DNA of 64,000 nt from Holothuria scabra (lineage: Eukaryota; Echinodermata; Holothuroidea; Aspidochirotida; Holothuriidae), in the NCBI GenBank assembly GCA_037179385.1, contig CM074185.1, positions 10,452,422 to 10,516,421 of the forward strand, written 5' to 3'. A model generated the notes under the pieces. It saw only the letters and a program-made list of their open reading frames with translations, ran no database searches and was not told the DNA's origin. The translations under genes and the position numbers were made by a program. This document shows positions 47,075 through 60,029 of this stretch, in pieces. The number at the start of each line of letters is the position of its first letter. Position 1 is the stretch's first letter.

Positions 47075-50000
47075 GTTAAAAAAGTGTTAAAAGCAACAAG
47101 CTATTGCGAATCAGCTGTACCAGTGCTCACCAAATAAGATAGAAAGATATACTACCTAATTATTCAGACAACATGTAACAAAGTTAAGTTCTGACAACTG
47201 ACAACTCTCCACTGAAGGTTATGTATTTCATGTCCAAAGTTTGCTCAGTAGTATATCATATCAACTATTGTTAGCAAAAACCTCTTTCTTGTAAAAGATT
47301 GTACTGTTGATTCTTTCTCTCTTGTAATTGACTTAAATATCATTTCTCTTACCAAATTTGTAGACATCAATAAATCTTTTCAAAAACTCTTATTTTATCT
47401 GCTCCTTGTCTTTAATGGACATTTTTCATGTAGTAATTTTTATTTATTAAATTTTTACCAAACATAGTGTTAAAGCTATATTCTACCTCCAGTTTACTAC
47501 ACATTTCGCAACAATGTAACACTTTTTGATGGGACCCACAGAGCTCTACGAACAAGTGGGAATACGTAGTATTCTGGTTCAATTGTCTAAGATGCATCAC
47601 AAGAACTAGAAGCCTTGGTTGAGAATCTCGAAAGACGATGGTATCACTCTAACTAGTCGTAAGGTGTCTTGGAAAGGGGAAATTATTTTCGGGTTATTAT
47701 TCGTTTTAAAAGTTATGATTTGGACTGTGGGGTCAACTCTTGTAACTAATGTGTTGTAAGAAATGTTAAATATGAAGAAGGCTCTGCTGCATTTAATTGA
47801 CTATATCAGAAATTCCGTGATTCAATCTAAAAAGCAGAGAGTGTCCTCCCATAGCATATGCCCCCGAGTGGTGACGCTAAGCGGTGCAGTACACAAAATG
47901 CACAGAAATTATGGGAACTCAAAAAGTAAAGGAGGGCAATAAAAGACGAAAAGAAGGAAAGAAAGATGATGGGGTAACTTTTGAGGGGTACTTGGAAAAT
48001 ATTGGCTTTACAAGATCTTCCCAACATTGAACCAACTAACACTTACTGTTACTAGAAAAAGGTTATTTCTACTGCCGTTTGTGTTGAAAGGTTTAAATCA
48101 AGATTCCAGTGGATTGCTGCATAACTGTATGAATGACGATACATCATGACGTTATTTCAGTACATCGACGTGAATTATGGTTTTTTCTATTTCCTTCATT
48201 TTAACGAATGTTCACAAATGATACATCCTCGTTGTTCTGTAATCGACGAATACATTGGACTAGATGAATAAAGTGCTTTCACTGACGCCACAAGCTCCGC
48301 CCCCTTTTGACCGGCAAAAGCTATTGTAGTGTGCTACATTAGAGAGTTCCGGCCCCTGAACGGTGGACATGTTTCCTTTGACCTTGATTGCCGAATGTAG
48401 CAAAGCTGAGAAATATATTTACGGTTATTCTTCAGATACTCGGCATCCACTTTCAAAAAATTCTTTTAGATTGATTAGTATTTCAATGCATAATGTGACC
48501 AGCATCGAATTCAATGGTTAAATTGGTTATCACATGAATCTCGTCTCATAAAAATTGGTTCAAATTAAGGGAAGTCATGCACGAAAATGAAATTAAAAAT
48601 GCAAAAATAAAACAAGAAATTTTGGACAAAAACATATCATGTAAGAACCTCCCATTCCTAAAATAGCGAAAAGGCTAATATTGATTACAAACGAGCAACA
48701 TTCCTTGATATTATCAGCAGGAATCACAGACTTCAGTTTCTTCGCCTTGTAATACATAAATATGAAAGTTTCAGACGTGGAGCACACTTTAAATATTTCA
48801 CAAAAGAGCCAGGAGAGCTAGAGAAATATATGGTACCTGCAATAGTTTGTCATTTTCTTTTCATTTCCTTTTTAAAAGCATGACGTTGGTAAACGAATTC
48901 TCAAATATCCCTAAGTACAACTGCCTAGATTGGATTATCCAACTTTTAAGTAGTGTCTTCAATCAACATGCTGTAAAGAACGTAATGTTTAAGAGATATA
49001 TGTGGGTATCCATAGTTATTGGATAAATTCCATATCTGTATCACATAACGAATTTCCGTCGCTACTCCTCTGCTCATTAACCAATCTTGGATACACTTTA
49101 TCCTGCGCATGCCTTTTTGCAAACTGCAAATCAATTTTTCACGGTATCTTTTTTCATTAATATACAAAGGTTATGTTATCTCCGTAATATCACGTGCAAA
49201 CTTTTAAAGGTCTCATTGAACTTCCATGAAAAAAACAAATAAATTTCATATGAACAAACACCGTGATAAACTTTCAGACTACCAGAGTTTTGTTGTCACT
49301 GCAACATAAAAAATTGTTCTGAACCGATAAATGTTATAAGATATCTTAATGCTTAATAGATTTGATAACGTCTCCTATATGGGTCACAAATAGTTATTCT
49401 TATAAAGGAAAACACAAAATTTAGAGAACAGCCAAGCAAACTCTGAATTGTTCCTGTAAAAGGAGTTTTCACAGCAAGTTGGTTTTTTTTTTTTTTTTTC
49501 ATGTTTTGATGATTACAGGAGATACCCTCACTCATAACTTAATGCAGTACACTGATTAATTTGTTCACTGAATTGTTATGGTATGATTTTATAATGAGTG
49601 TCAAAATATGAAGACTGTTGTAGTAACCGCTATTCCTTTGGTTGTGACAATTTGGTACTTGAAGTAGTAACACGGATCTGGGGAGGGTTTGAAAGTAATA
49701 TGCGGTTATGTTGGCGATTGAATAATAACTTCACTTTTGGGTCTGAGTTGTTGAATGAGAATGTTGTCACACACAGATTTATTACGCCATCACCCTTCAC
49801 ATTGGATTACTAATTCTTACCATACCTTTTCTTGGGGAAACGCATTGAACAATGTACGGAGGTTGCTCAGAAAGTATTAGTGGCAATCATCCCTCTAGAG
49901 CGCTATTTAACAAAGCACTAGTACATTTTTGCTTTCACTGTTCTCTTCTTTAGCTTTTCAGTCGGTCAAAACTTCATTTTTCGGCCAGTTTTAATTTAAA

Positions 50001-51789
50001 AATGCCATGCACATGATGTCACAGGAAAAGGGGACGCCCTTTTTTGGGGACAAAACTCCAGCACCGACAAATGCATACAGCTTATTTGTCAACCTGCAGT
50101 CGAATACGGGAATAGTCTGCTACACGTGCATGGAGAGTTTTACGCGTGAGACCACGTGTTTCATTGTTTTGCCCCAAGGATGACGGCAATGTGTTGTCAA
50201 TGAATTAGGTCTTTTGAGCTGATATCGATAAATTATTAAGGGTGTTGGAGAGTATTACCAGAGTATTACGGTTGGGAACAGTCTCAAAAAGTGTCAAGCG
50301 TTTTCAAAAAGTGATTTCAATCGTTAATTACTCACCTATGAAACATTTTTGTATCTAGGACGTAAAGATTGTCTACGTTTTACCATTTTCCATTAGCTTG
50401 TGAAGAAAACTTAGGAAAGACCTGGTGAATGACATAAACCAATCCAAAGTACCACGATAAGCCAGAAGCTCAAACGTGCAATCGTTTACTCTAACACACC
50501 ACACCAGATCAAAAGAAACCGTTCCAACACCTATTATTAGAGGAGATAAGTAAAACATTTAGGAGAGGTATCACAGTAATTTTATATTTGTCCTCTTCTT
50601 TGAATAATTTTGAATCTGCTTAGCCTAGGATGCAATTTTGGATGCGGTTTTGGATTCGATAACTATTTTTGGAATAATTTGTACGTGCTTTTTATTTGAC
50701 CATCTTTGACATTGTATATTTTGTGTGATACAAAGGCTCACATTTCATAAAACATTTAAACACAGAAAGGTTATTTCCAACATTATGAGAGAAGGTCTTA
50801 AAATCTCTCGAAAAGGACTTCACGTTTGCGCAAACGTGACAAAACACATTTTGAATTCCAGTGCTGTGCAGAACACACCCAAATTTCAGTCACCCTTATT
50901 TACTGAAAATGCACATTCTGGCTTTTGGGAAGTTTTAGTTTTTAACATATTTTGTGAACGAAATCATAAAGTAAAGATTAAACTTTTTGCATACAATAAG
51001 ATAAAAAAGGGGAGCTTAATTTCTAGGCAAGAAGTGAATAGTTACCGGGTGTCATTGTTAAAGACATTGATTCAATGTCAATAACATTACAGTGGTTAAC
51101 ATGGTTTGCAAAAAACATCAAAAACTGATACTTAACATTTCTCGGAATTATTTTTGTTGGAGAGTCATTTGGTGTAATTTTAAAATGTTTCACTCTCACT
51201 CTCTTCATGTCAAAGTGGGTTAAAAAGTGCGTAGTGGTAAGCTATGCATTTATAACTTACATAAAACATTACTGTTGGAAAATTGAAAATTAGCAAGCTA
51301 TACAATTTAAAACGGAGGGGATAAGAACAAATGATGACATCTTTTGGGAAACGAAGCTAGAATGTCCAATTCTGGGTTCCCGCAAGGAAATTTGGTGCTG
51401 CAATTTTGGTTCCAAAATATCCCCATTTGCCAGCAACTATCCCTCTTTTTTAGATTAAGCTCAGAAACTAACATACTTTGTCGAGTGAGTCAAAATGATT
51501 TTTTTTTAAATTGCTAAGTTACTATTTCTAATTTCCTATCCAGGACGCTCAAATAGATTTGTAAAATTAGAAAATGCAGCGGTAGAAAACGCACAGTCCA
51601 TCTTTTCACGTTTGCTTTTTGATTTTTTCCCTCCAATGATTAACGGGAAACCAGTCAATGTAACGTAACTAGAATGCATTACTCATTACATGCTTCTCAC
51701 TACCTTCTATAAAATAACCTACCAGGCAAATCCAGTGATTGAACCAGGCAACTTTATTGACTTCTTTTCTTTCTTTTTCTTCTTTTTTG
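47075..51789. other. Gap: no recognised gene or repeat
   Basis: 4.7 kb of AT-rich DNA. Open frames up to about 119 codons (50,725-51,084, plus) show no recognisable domain, cysteine pattern or splice partner. A T-run lies at about 49,482-49,499. Confidence 0.5.
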
Positions 51790-51897
51790 GGAGGATCTCT
51801 CCAAACAAGCCACTGAGCCACAACTGGAAAAAAGGCCGTGGCCAGCTTGACTTGAACCAATAGGCTGGAAACTGGACCGTAAAATTCCATCTAACTA
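51790..51897 (-). mobile_element. SINE fragment with tRNA-like box A
   Basis: Minus strand from 51,897: GATGGAATTTTACGGTCCAG, then GGCCACGGCC, then GTTGTGGCTCAGTGGCTTG. TGGCTCAGTGG fits the tRNA box-A consensus. No box B was found within the expected distance, so the copy is partial. Confidence 0.6.
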
Positions 51898-52933
51898 CGG
51901 AATTCATATTTTCTGTAGAGTGATAATGTTAGGCACTGTGCCAAGTTATAGGTCAGGCCTAAAGTTATCTAACTTTAGTCCTTAGTCACGCAGTACATAC
52001 TACGCTCCATTACACTTTGCTCCGGGCGTGTTATGTGTGGAGAAAATCAGTAAACTAGCCTAGGCTCTGAATGGGTGATCGAATTAACACCATATACCTT
52101 AGAATAGGATAGGCCTAGGCTTTCAGTTTTAGACTTTCCAGTGGTGCTACAAATGCACTTCACAGGAAATTAAGGAGTGTGGCAGGGGTTTTGTTTCAGA
52201 AAACTTAAATAGATCTACCTAGGGCGAAGTCTAGCCTTCAATGTTTTATGACTATGAGCATGATGTGAATTTAGGCCTAGGCATAGGTCTGAAAAAATTC
52301 ATGATCCTGTCCGTGATTTCTGGAGCCTAGCCTTGTGTAACGGTGTGCAATTGCACAAGAACTCCTCAAAATTCAAGGCCTAATTTTCTGAAAGAAAGGT
52401 AGTGTAGCTAACTCAATCATGAATCACTGCTCAGCCTCATATCCGTCAATGTATGGCAATGCCTAGCTTTAACAATGTGAACAAACGTTAGGATAAAGCT
52501 TAGGCCTACAGCTACACCGGTCATTTCTCTGGTTAAAGATGCAGTTTTCTCTTTGAAAATAAGCTTCGAGAGCTTGAATTGTCCCATACTCATATGGACA
52601 ACAAAGCGGACACGATATGCCGCCAGATATTGCGAAATGTGTTGTAACAGATATATATTTCCATGATATTGCACCATTTTTTCCGAATTAGATGTGACTA
52701 TTTTGAGTATACACGTAGTTCGTCGATGACAACTGCAAGTGAACCTAAAATGGCGTCTAATATGGGTGTGTCAGCTTTCGACCAATCAAAAACAGTTACC
52801 GAGTTGTCCAAACTCTCTAAATATACGGCTCTGATTCCCACCTTAAGGATAAATTGTTTTATCTGCTTGTACATAGGGCGAAAAAATAATTATAAAATAC
52901 ATAAGACCAAGAATTCGTCCCAACGTCTAAACA

Positions 52934-53090
<157 letters not shown>

Positions 53091-55019
53091 TACTACACAT
53101 GTAGAGTTCGAAAGTGTTGTGTGGTCCGTAACCCATTAGGCTATTACAGCTCAGGATGTACAGAAGTGACAACAGGCTATAAATACCCCGCGTGAATAAT
53201 TTTGTTCTCCTTTTTACCATGGTAATCCCAGGCGGGATGAATATTCAGTAAGTCGAAGTTGGTAGATAGAAGGTAAAATATATATACGGTCCAAAGCCCC
53301 CGGATCGGTCCAAAAAGAAATTGTTAAGCAGTAATAGTTTTCCTGAGGATCGCCGTGCAATCCGCATGTGCGTGAAACACTGTGTAGCAAATAGCGTGGG
53401 AAAAGGATCATCACACCATAACATAAAAATAAGAGGGAAAAAGTTAGGTGAAGTACTAGTTCTAGCAGCAAGATGCGATCCTCGGGAACATAGTAAAGGA
53501 ATAAAAAATAGACATAGTAACACAGGCCAGATACACGAAGAAAGAGTATAAGAGACAAAGTAAAAAAATACAAACAGCACGCAGACTTTAGCAAATTCTC
53601 AGAGCATGGGAAAGAAGCAAACAGATAATCAGTTAAGCAGATAAGCAGATAAGCAGATAATAGCCGCTCACAAAGTACAACAAAGCCCAACCAATGAAGC
53701 AATTAAAAGTAAAACAAGTGACATTTGACCTGATGTATGATTAATACATATCAGATAATGAATTGAAAAATTGTTGTTTTGGAATTCGGGATGTGACTAA
53801 GTTCATGAATCATACGCACTTTTTGGCATAGCTTTTTCGGAGGATGACTGGTTGCTTATATCATAGGCCTATCCACGCGGTGCATCCTTTAATTCTCTTG
53901 GTGGCGTTGAGCAGGTAATCCGAAGTTACCTGAACATAGGGACACAATCTTTGACATGGGGGCAATCCACGGAGTTGCTGATCTAATCACAAGTACACGC
54001 AACCCCACAAAGCCCATCTCTTTTTTCTTTATTTTCGGTACATGTATTGTACAGGTTTAGACCTCATACATTGACGTCACCACTGACGTCATTTTGAAGG
54101 GATAACAATGTACACGAGACTGCACAGTTATTTTTGTGTAGTACATATATACGTCGGTGTGTAGCAAGCAGTAGAAATCATCCCACGTGTGAACTAACCT
54201 ACGCGCATTCCTGATTGCTTAACCAATCAGCAGTGTTTACTTTTGTGTTGGTCTGCTATCCTCCAAAGGAGGACCTACGCTTTGCATTGCCACATTATGA
54301 TAATCAATCCCAACAAATTCAAATAACTGATCGGTCAGTGGTTTGTGAGCTGTGCCCTACCTTAGGACGACGGTCAAAAATGAGGACGATGAGTAGAATT
54401 GTCCCCCATTTACAGTCTCACACAAATATTTACACACCCTGCACACTACATAATAATTCCTGGTAATTTTGCCATGTGATCAGTTTTAGTGAAGTCAAAG
54501 TTTTTTGGGAACAGAATCTCGGAATACAGCTGCAAAGAGACTTCTTGCCAGCCTGGAAAATGCTTTTTTCCCCATATCTGAGCTCTTATGATTTTACAAA
54601 TATTTATTCCGCTCATCGCCAATGCTTGGTTCATTCACAGAAGAACCAAATAAATAGCATTCTATAATATTTGTCAAATCTCTTTATTTTTGAGGCTGTA
54701 CAGGGGTTGGAAGGGCATTTTTAATTTCCTTGAACGCATCTGGCGGCAAATTAGACATTGAAAATTACAGTTAAATCTGATGTATGGTACTTGTGTGGCA
54801 GCGTACTAGAGCATTGATGTCTTGATTAGGTAACTAGGTCTTGGATACATTAATCAAACCTGAAAGGTCTTGCCGAATTCCTTTTTAGATATAAAATCTC
54901 CAAATGCAACATTCAAGGAAAGGTATGAAAGGTTTCTTTAATGCTGCTCTTAACGAAACCTCAAGTAAAGTAGGGATCGTTTGCTAAAGGGTGTCTCTGC
55001 CAAGCAACCGTACGGTATC
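53091..55019. other. Gap with an unexplained hydrophobic open frame
   Basis: The minus strand at 53,214-53,702 is open for 162 codons, rich in Leu, Phe and Tyr, and overlaps a second open frame at 53,245-53,580. No homology is recognised, and the AGCAGATA triplication at its start and lack of splice or regulatory context argue for a repeat or chance frame. The rest has no recognised feature. Confidence 0.3.
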
Positions 55020-56090
55020 GCCCATTGGCGTCGATTTGGGGGTCGGGAAACATGTCCCCCCACTTTTTGAGTGAAGGGGAAACTAACGTAAAATTCCCCC
55101 ACCTTTTTGTGAATTTGAAACTTAAACGTTAGGTACTACCATAAAGACTATACATGCAAGTTATGAAATGTGCACTCCCCAATTACAATCGATTTTCTGT
55201 ATCAATAGTATCACATGATTACTTTACAACCTCAAATTTTCGCGCGCTCCGTGCGCTTGCAGTATCACTAATGTCCCTTTTTCACTGGCGTATAAAACAT
55301 AGGCCTACTCACATTATTCATCGGTCTCTATGAATATGTCGATTGTTCGTGTGTATAAGGCAGCAGGTGCGATTGTGAAGGAGCACAACATTTAGCAATT
55401 TGAAGAAGAGGAATTGTCCACTACTATATTTTAATAATATCTGTAATGTTTAGTGAATGACCAGACCGGCGGGCTAAAATTGGCAAGCACATTTAAAGGA
55501 ATCGAACATGTCTCCGTGCACAGCTTGAATGCAAATTTTCTCAAAAATAAATGTTCTCTAATGCGAAATTCCGTGTTTAGACCATTTTTATCAGAAAAGT
55601 AAAATCATATTGAGGTTTGTTAGGAAAGAGACTTCAATCTGGAACTAGATGTAAACCTCCATCTCTGTTTGCAGATAGTGTATGATGAGGCGTCGTTCCA
55701 AAGAATATAATTTACCTTTTTGTTTCTTTTAAAATCCTGCGCCGGTAGGCCTATGCAACGGTGTATCAGTAGCACCAGTGGGTACCACTTCCCACCCCGA
55801 TCTGTGATTTCCAGCAGTAGACTGAAGTGTGCATTTTATCAATTCATGGATTCATTTTATCTTCTTCCATTACAAATACTTCCTTAATATTAGGACTTTT
55901 GCACAAATCCTTCGCAAACTGTCACAATTTTCTTTCTGAATTTAATAACTTTTAGAGTACAGCCGGTTTTTAAATTCACATTGACAGTAGTCCGATGAAG
56001 CAGTTACCAGCACTTTCAAAACCATGTTTTGAAAACTTCGTGATTTCCCTAGGTTTAACGTACCGCTAAATAAATCTTTAAGTTGCAGCT
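55020..56090 (+). repeat. 1 kb dispersed repeat, copy 2
   Basis: Collinear with 22,735-23,695. This copy is slightly longer and ends just before a T-run of 43 bases. Confidence 0.8.
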
Positions 56091-56095
56091 AATTT

Positions 56096-56097
<2 letters not shown>

Positions 56098-56140
<43 letters not shown>
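56098..56140. repeat. Poly(T) run of 43 bases
   Basis: Uninterrupted T from 56,098 to 56,140. It could be the poly(A) tail of a minus-strand retroinsertion, but no retroelement body was recognised next to it (56,141-56,540 shows no family). Confidence 0.9.
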
Positions 56141-56143
<3 letters not shown>

Positions 56144-56544
56144 TTCGTAAAGTAATTTGCAAAACGTTAACGAGACTGTGGAAATTGCTTTGCTAAAGAA
56201 AGGTGTGTTTCAAATGCTGCAAAAGTTTGTTGAACGTCAAGTTATACACCCTTACACCTTTCATCCAATAAAACATTTCAAATTTCTTCAAGAAAAATTG
56301 TATTTATCACTAAGTGCAGGTGAAATTGAAATAAACTGAAGCTGGCAATGGTCACCTCTTGTAGAAAATCGTATTTCTCAATTGTACAATGAAACATAAG
56401 GAAGAAGAAAACGAAATATCATGAAGAAAAATATGTTATTAATCGTTAACAATAACAAATAAGTGTCACTGAATATATATATAACAGCCTAGCCAACTTG
56501 TTGTCTATACACGTACTTCGAATTAAAATCTTTCTGCGGTTTAA

Positions 56545-57010
56545 ATTTTGGTTTCTTCGAACGACCCTTTGTCAGAGGATCGGGAGGACTTTGGAAAAAG
56601 TAACTTCTCGGCCTGTGTTCGCAGTTAGTTCCGGAATTTGCTTGGAACTTTGTTCCGACCGTGTCCGTTTCCGTAACGTACGTAAAAAGCTCACTTCTCG
56701 GCCTTTTGGCTAAGATCACGTGTAGTATCTGTTCTTTTCATCCGGTCTAGAATGGAGCCATGCATGAGAGACCAATAATGTAAACGGTCTGAAGGCCTTG
56801 AGGTTGGTCAAGTGTTGTCCTTAAGGGGACGTATAGCTTCTTCGGGAAGCAGTTCAATTTTGGTTTCGCCGAACGGCCCTTTGCCAGAGGGTCGGGAGGA
56901 ATTTGGAAAAAGTTTGTTTTTCAGTGGACGTATAGCTTCTTTGGGGAACACATGAAAAAGTTGTTTCACCAAACGGCTCTTCGCCAGAGCCGTGAGGAGG
57001 ACTTTAGAAA
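56545..57010. repeat. Small repeat array carrying the U2-like sequences
   Basis: A segment with CCCTTTG(T/C)CAGAGG, then TCGGGAGGA, then TTTGGAAAAAGT occurs at about 56,565 and 56,877, and in a changed form at 56,971. GGACGTATAGCTTCTT occurs at about 56,827 and 56,926. Units of about 100 bases are partly scrambled with the U2-like pieces. The shared GAAAAAGT block lies before U2-like sequence at least once (57,033) and may be the remains of an snRNA promoter. Confidence 0.7.
56690..56740 (+). ncRNA. U2 snRNA 5'-end fragment 1 (pseudogene)
   Basis: Reads CACTTCTCGGCCTTTTGGCT, then AAGATCACGTGTAGTATCTG, then TTCTTTTCA. This matches the conserved first 50 or so bases of U2 small nuclear RNA with about four differences. 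It includes the GTAGTA branch-site recognition core. After this the sequence no longer follows U2: no stem-loop II, Sm site or 3' stem-loops are present. It is a truncated copy, not a working snRNA gene. Confidence 0.85.
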
Positions 57011-57032
57011 AAGTGGCTAGCAGTTCCATATT

Positions 57033-57083
57033 ATCGCTTCTCGGTCTTTTCGCCAAGATCATGTGTAGTATCTGTTCGTTTCA
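57033..57083 (+). ncRNA. U2 snRNA 5'-end fragment 2 (pseudogene)
   Basis: Starts exactly like U2 (ATCGCTTCTCGG), continues TCTTTTCGCCAAGATCATG and GTAGTATCTGTTC, and leaves the U2 pattern at the same point as fragment 1, after TTTCA. It is slightly more diverged inside stem-loop I. The common breakpoint suggests duplication of an already truncated unit. Confidence 0.82.
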
Positions 57084-57800
57084 TTGGTCAGTGTTTGACC
57101 AACAGTTGGTTGGACACATATGTACCCAGTATTGGTCAAAAGTTGATCACAAATGCTGCCAAATATTTTTATAGTTTAGATTGTTTTTCTTTCGCTTATG
57201 ATTTGTTTTGGTAAATTTTGCAATTACGTTATCTTTCATCTTTCGAACCGCGGTCACTCGAGATAAATGCAAACGGGTATCGTGCGTGTCGTACTACATG
57301 CTAGATACAAACAACAGAAGAATTTTATTCCGATGAGAGATTTACTCAACTCGTAGGTGGATTCAGTGGTCGTGTTTACTGTTATCGTAAAAACTAAAGA
57401 AAACAAAAATACCTTAGTTAAATATCGTGTCATTCGAAGTAGGTCAGGTTCAAAGCATAGAGCGATTCGTTGATCTACATAATAAGGGCTTGATCTGGTT
57501 ATTAGTTTATCTGTCTTATTCCTGCATATTTATTTGCCGTGTACTGTGTATTTACAACCAAGAAATACACGTTTAAGCTAATACTACAAAATTGATACTC
57601 GTTAAAGAGGATGATTTGTAATCTCAGCCATGAAGTCGAAATACTGTCATTCTCTAAACTGGGACTTTTTTTACCAAGTTTTTCGATTCTTTTTGAAAAT
57701 GGCCTCAACCTATGCAGGTTAATCTAGAGGAAAAAGCAGACCAAGCAGACATACAAGGTCCAACAAGTCTATGTACTATTATGCAACGAAACTACAAAGC
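57084..57800. other. Gap before the LINE
   Basis: Holds a short TTGACCAACAGTTGGTTGG-type palindromic stretch at 57,096-57,140 and otherwise AT-rich DNA. It may include the 5' untranslated part of the LINE that follows, but no boundary is visible. Confidence 0.4.
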
Positions 57801-57810
57801 TCATAAGTTG

Positions 57811-58440
57811 AAAGTGAGGATGAACCCTCCCTTCTAGATTCTTTGAATGAATCAGTTAAAAAGTTACTGAAAAAGATTGGCAGAGAGGTGAAACATTTAA
57901 ATGACGAAATGTTGCGTATTGAGAATGATTTTCAAAAGGCTTTGGAGTTCTTAAGTGAGAGAACTGAACACATTCAGTCTCTAGAAAAGGAAGATGCAGA
58001 TCTAGAGAGGGTTTAGAAGCAGCAAGCGGAATCTATTAATATACACGAACACTTTTCTAGACGAAGCAACTTACGCATTGTTGGTTATCCGGAAGGTGCT
58101 GATGAAGATTGTTTGGATATCGCAAAATAGGTACTTGCAGAAACAGGTGTACCTACTGCTAGAATAGAAAGATCCCATAGAGACAGCAGACATAATCCAA
58201 CAAGACCACGACATATTCTTTTCAAACTATCCTTCTAACAAGAGAAACTTACCGTTTTCCGCAATAAAAGGACCTACCATCAGGAAAAACAATACTTCCT
58301 TACTGATGATTTGACCAAGATTGACTTACGAGAGAAAGGAAAATGGAATCACCAAGTTATCCAATTGTACCGAGAAGGCAAGAAATTGCGATTCTCTGAT
58401 GAACGAGGGCGAGATCAAAGGGGTAAAACATTTTGAATTT
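57811..58440 (+). pseudogene. L1-like LINE ORF1 (RNA-binding chaperone), decayed
   Basis: One frame reads through about 205 codons with three in-frame stops. First comes a charged heptad-like coiled coil (LLKKIGREVKHLNDEM and following). Then come SRRSNLRIVGYPEGADED, the start of the RRM of L1 ORF1 proteins, RSHRDSRHNP, RPRHILFKL, and the C-terminal YFLTDDLTKIDLREKGKW and YREGKKLRF. Order and motifs match L1-type ORF1p (Transposase_22 family), which binds element RNA as a trimer. The stops show it is dead. Confidence 0.85.
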
Positions 58441-59432
58441 AATGAGCCTCCAGCCGAGAAGTAAGCTCGAATTATGGCTTTCCAAAGGAAACATATTTAC
58501 CTTGATGTTTACGGGATCCCTTCTTGGTCAGAGATCTTCACTGACCTATGATCTGCTCTTCAGGAGGAGCTATTGTTTTCTTTTTCTTTCTTTATTACAA
58601 TTCTCCTTGTTTGTTGTTGACAAATCTTAACCAGTCACTCTGTTTGTGTAGGAGAAGCTGGATTCATTTAATGCAGTTATACTTATTAATCGAAGCCTAC
58701 AGCTTCGATTATTGGATTTGCTCAGCTTGTCAAGTGAACTCGTGCCTTCTTTCTTGGCTCGGCGTGTGAATATCTTCAGTGTGATGCTACTCTATTTACA
58801 CACAGACAAAACTAACGTTATACAGCATTTCATCTGCCACGCAGTTATTTTGACTTTTTTATGAAGTGGAAATTTCGACTATTTCCCCGATTTCACCAAC
58901 TTGACGGTGTTCCAATAGAATGATCAGTCTATTTGAGGAATGTGGGAAGTCTTCTTTTCGAAGGACGATAAGTCGTTACGCAGTTCTATTGACTTTCTTT
59001 ATATACTTGATTTGATCACTCATAAAATAGTCCCAGACTTGAACGCCGCTACGCAGACTAACGCTAGTACTTAACGACCACACCATCGAAAATCCCCGCT
59101 TGTTTAACACGCTTGTCAACCGCTCAAAGTCCGTTGGTACGTCTCGGCTTAATCTGCGCATGTGCAAATGGCGAATCTGAGGTAGAAACATTTTACAGCC
59201 CATCTGTTGCCTGCGTGAGAGGTACGTTCTGACACAATGGTGAAAGTTGTGTTGGGGCAGAACATTTTTCTCTGAGAATGTGAGCACGGTAGGCCGTTTG
59301 CCCTTTTTTGTACAGCACTTAACATTTACTCGATCGAGGCTTGGAATCAAGTGGTGCAATATTGGGCTTCGATCAGTACTTGCCTGCAAGTACAAACCGT
59401 CTAGTTAACTTTGACCTTTCAAAATTTTATAC
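58441..59432. other. Gap between LINE ORF1 and ORF2
   Basis: About 1 kb where L1-type elements normally have only a short spacer, so it probably contains an insertion. The minus strand at 58,976-59,395 is open for 139 codons (for example KMFLPQIRHLHMRRLSRDVP) with no recognised family. Confidence 0.35.
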
Positions 59433-60029
59433 ATGTCGGATATTAGTACAGGAGTCCGTATATTTTGTATTTTCAACGTGAGGGGTATACGTGATGTAAG
59501 GAAAGGCATAAAGATGTTCAATGTTTTCTATGTCCACAAGTATGACTTCATTATGCTTCAGGAAACCCGCTCCAAAATATCTGACGAAACTTATGGGAGA
59601 GCCGAATGGGCAACGTAACATTTTCACATGGATAGATTCACAGCCGTGGTGTCTGTATACTAGTCAATTCTTAAGCTCCTACCTATGTCATTGACACTAT
59701 TTTTGACCAATTTGCCGGGTATTTGTTAGTTGTTATTGCATGTTCAAATGAAAAGTTTCTTCTCATAATTGTGTACGCCCCAAACCGGGATCAACTAACT
59801 TTTTTCTTGAAGTAAGTAATTTTATTAATCACTACCTAGACTGTGTTGTTATCTGGCGAGGGGACCTCAATTTTGTCTTTAACCTACTTTTGGATAAAAC
59901 AAATGGCACACAACTTTCAAATTTTAAAGCTAGAGATGAAGTTCTTAACATTATGCAAACTTTCGATCTACTAGATATGTCGGGAGCTTAACTAAAATAT
60001 TCGACGTTTCACATGACATTCAAACATAC
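59433..60029 (+). pseudogene. LINE ORF2, endonuclease part, decayed
   Basis: Starts FCIFNVRGIRDVRKGIKMF and FIMLQETRSK, the first conserved blocks of the apurinic-type endonuclease of non-LTR retrotransposons (N of the first block, E of LQET). Then IIVYAPNRDQLTFF, IWRGDLNFVFN, where G-G-D-F-N is usual, and FDLLDMSG. Several frameshifts and stops separate these blocks. It is cut off by the insertion at about 60,030 and resumes at 62,303. Confidence 0.85.

Noticed and set aside
53214..53702. 162-codon hydrophobic open frame on the minus strand, at first taken for a membrane protein
   Set aside because: No known family, a second overlapping open frame of similar length, a micro-repeat (AGCAGATA) at the start, and no splice or neighbour support.
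56690..57083. Functional U2 snRNA genes
   Set aside because: Both copies lose U2 similarity after about 50 bases; the Sm site and 3' stem-loops are missing.
58976..59395. 139-codon minus-strand frame between LINE ORF1 and ORF2
   Set aside because: No recognised domain; it probably belongs to an insertion or is an antisense frame of decayed element DNA.
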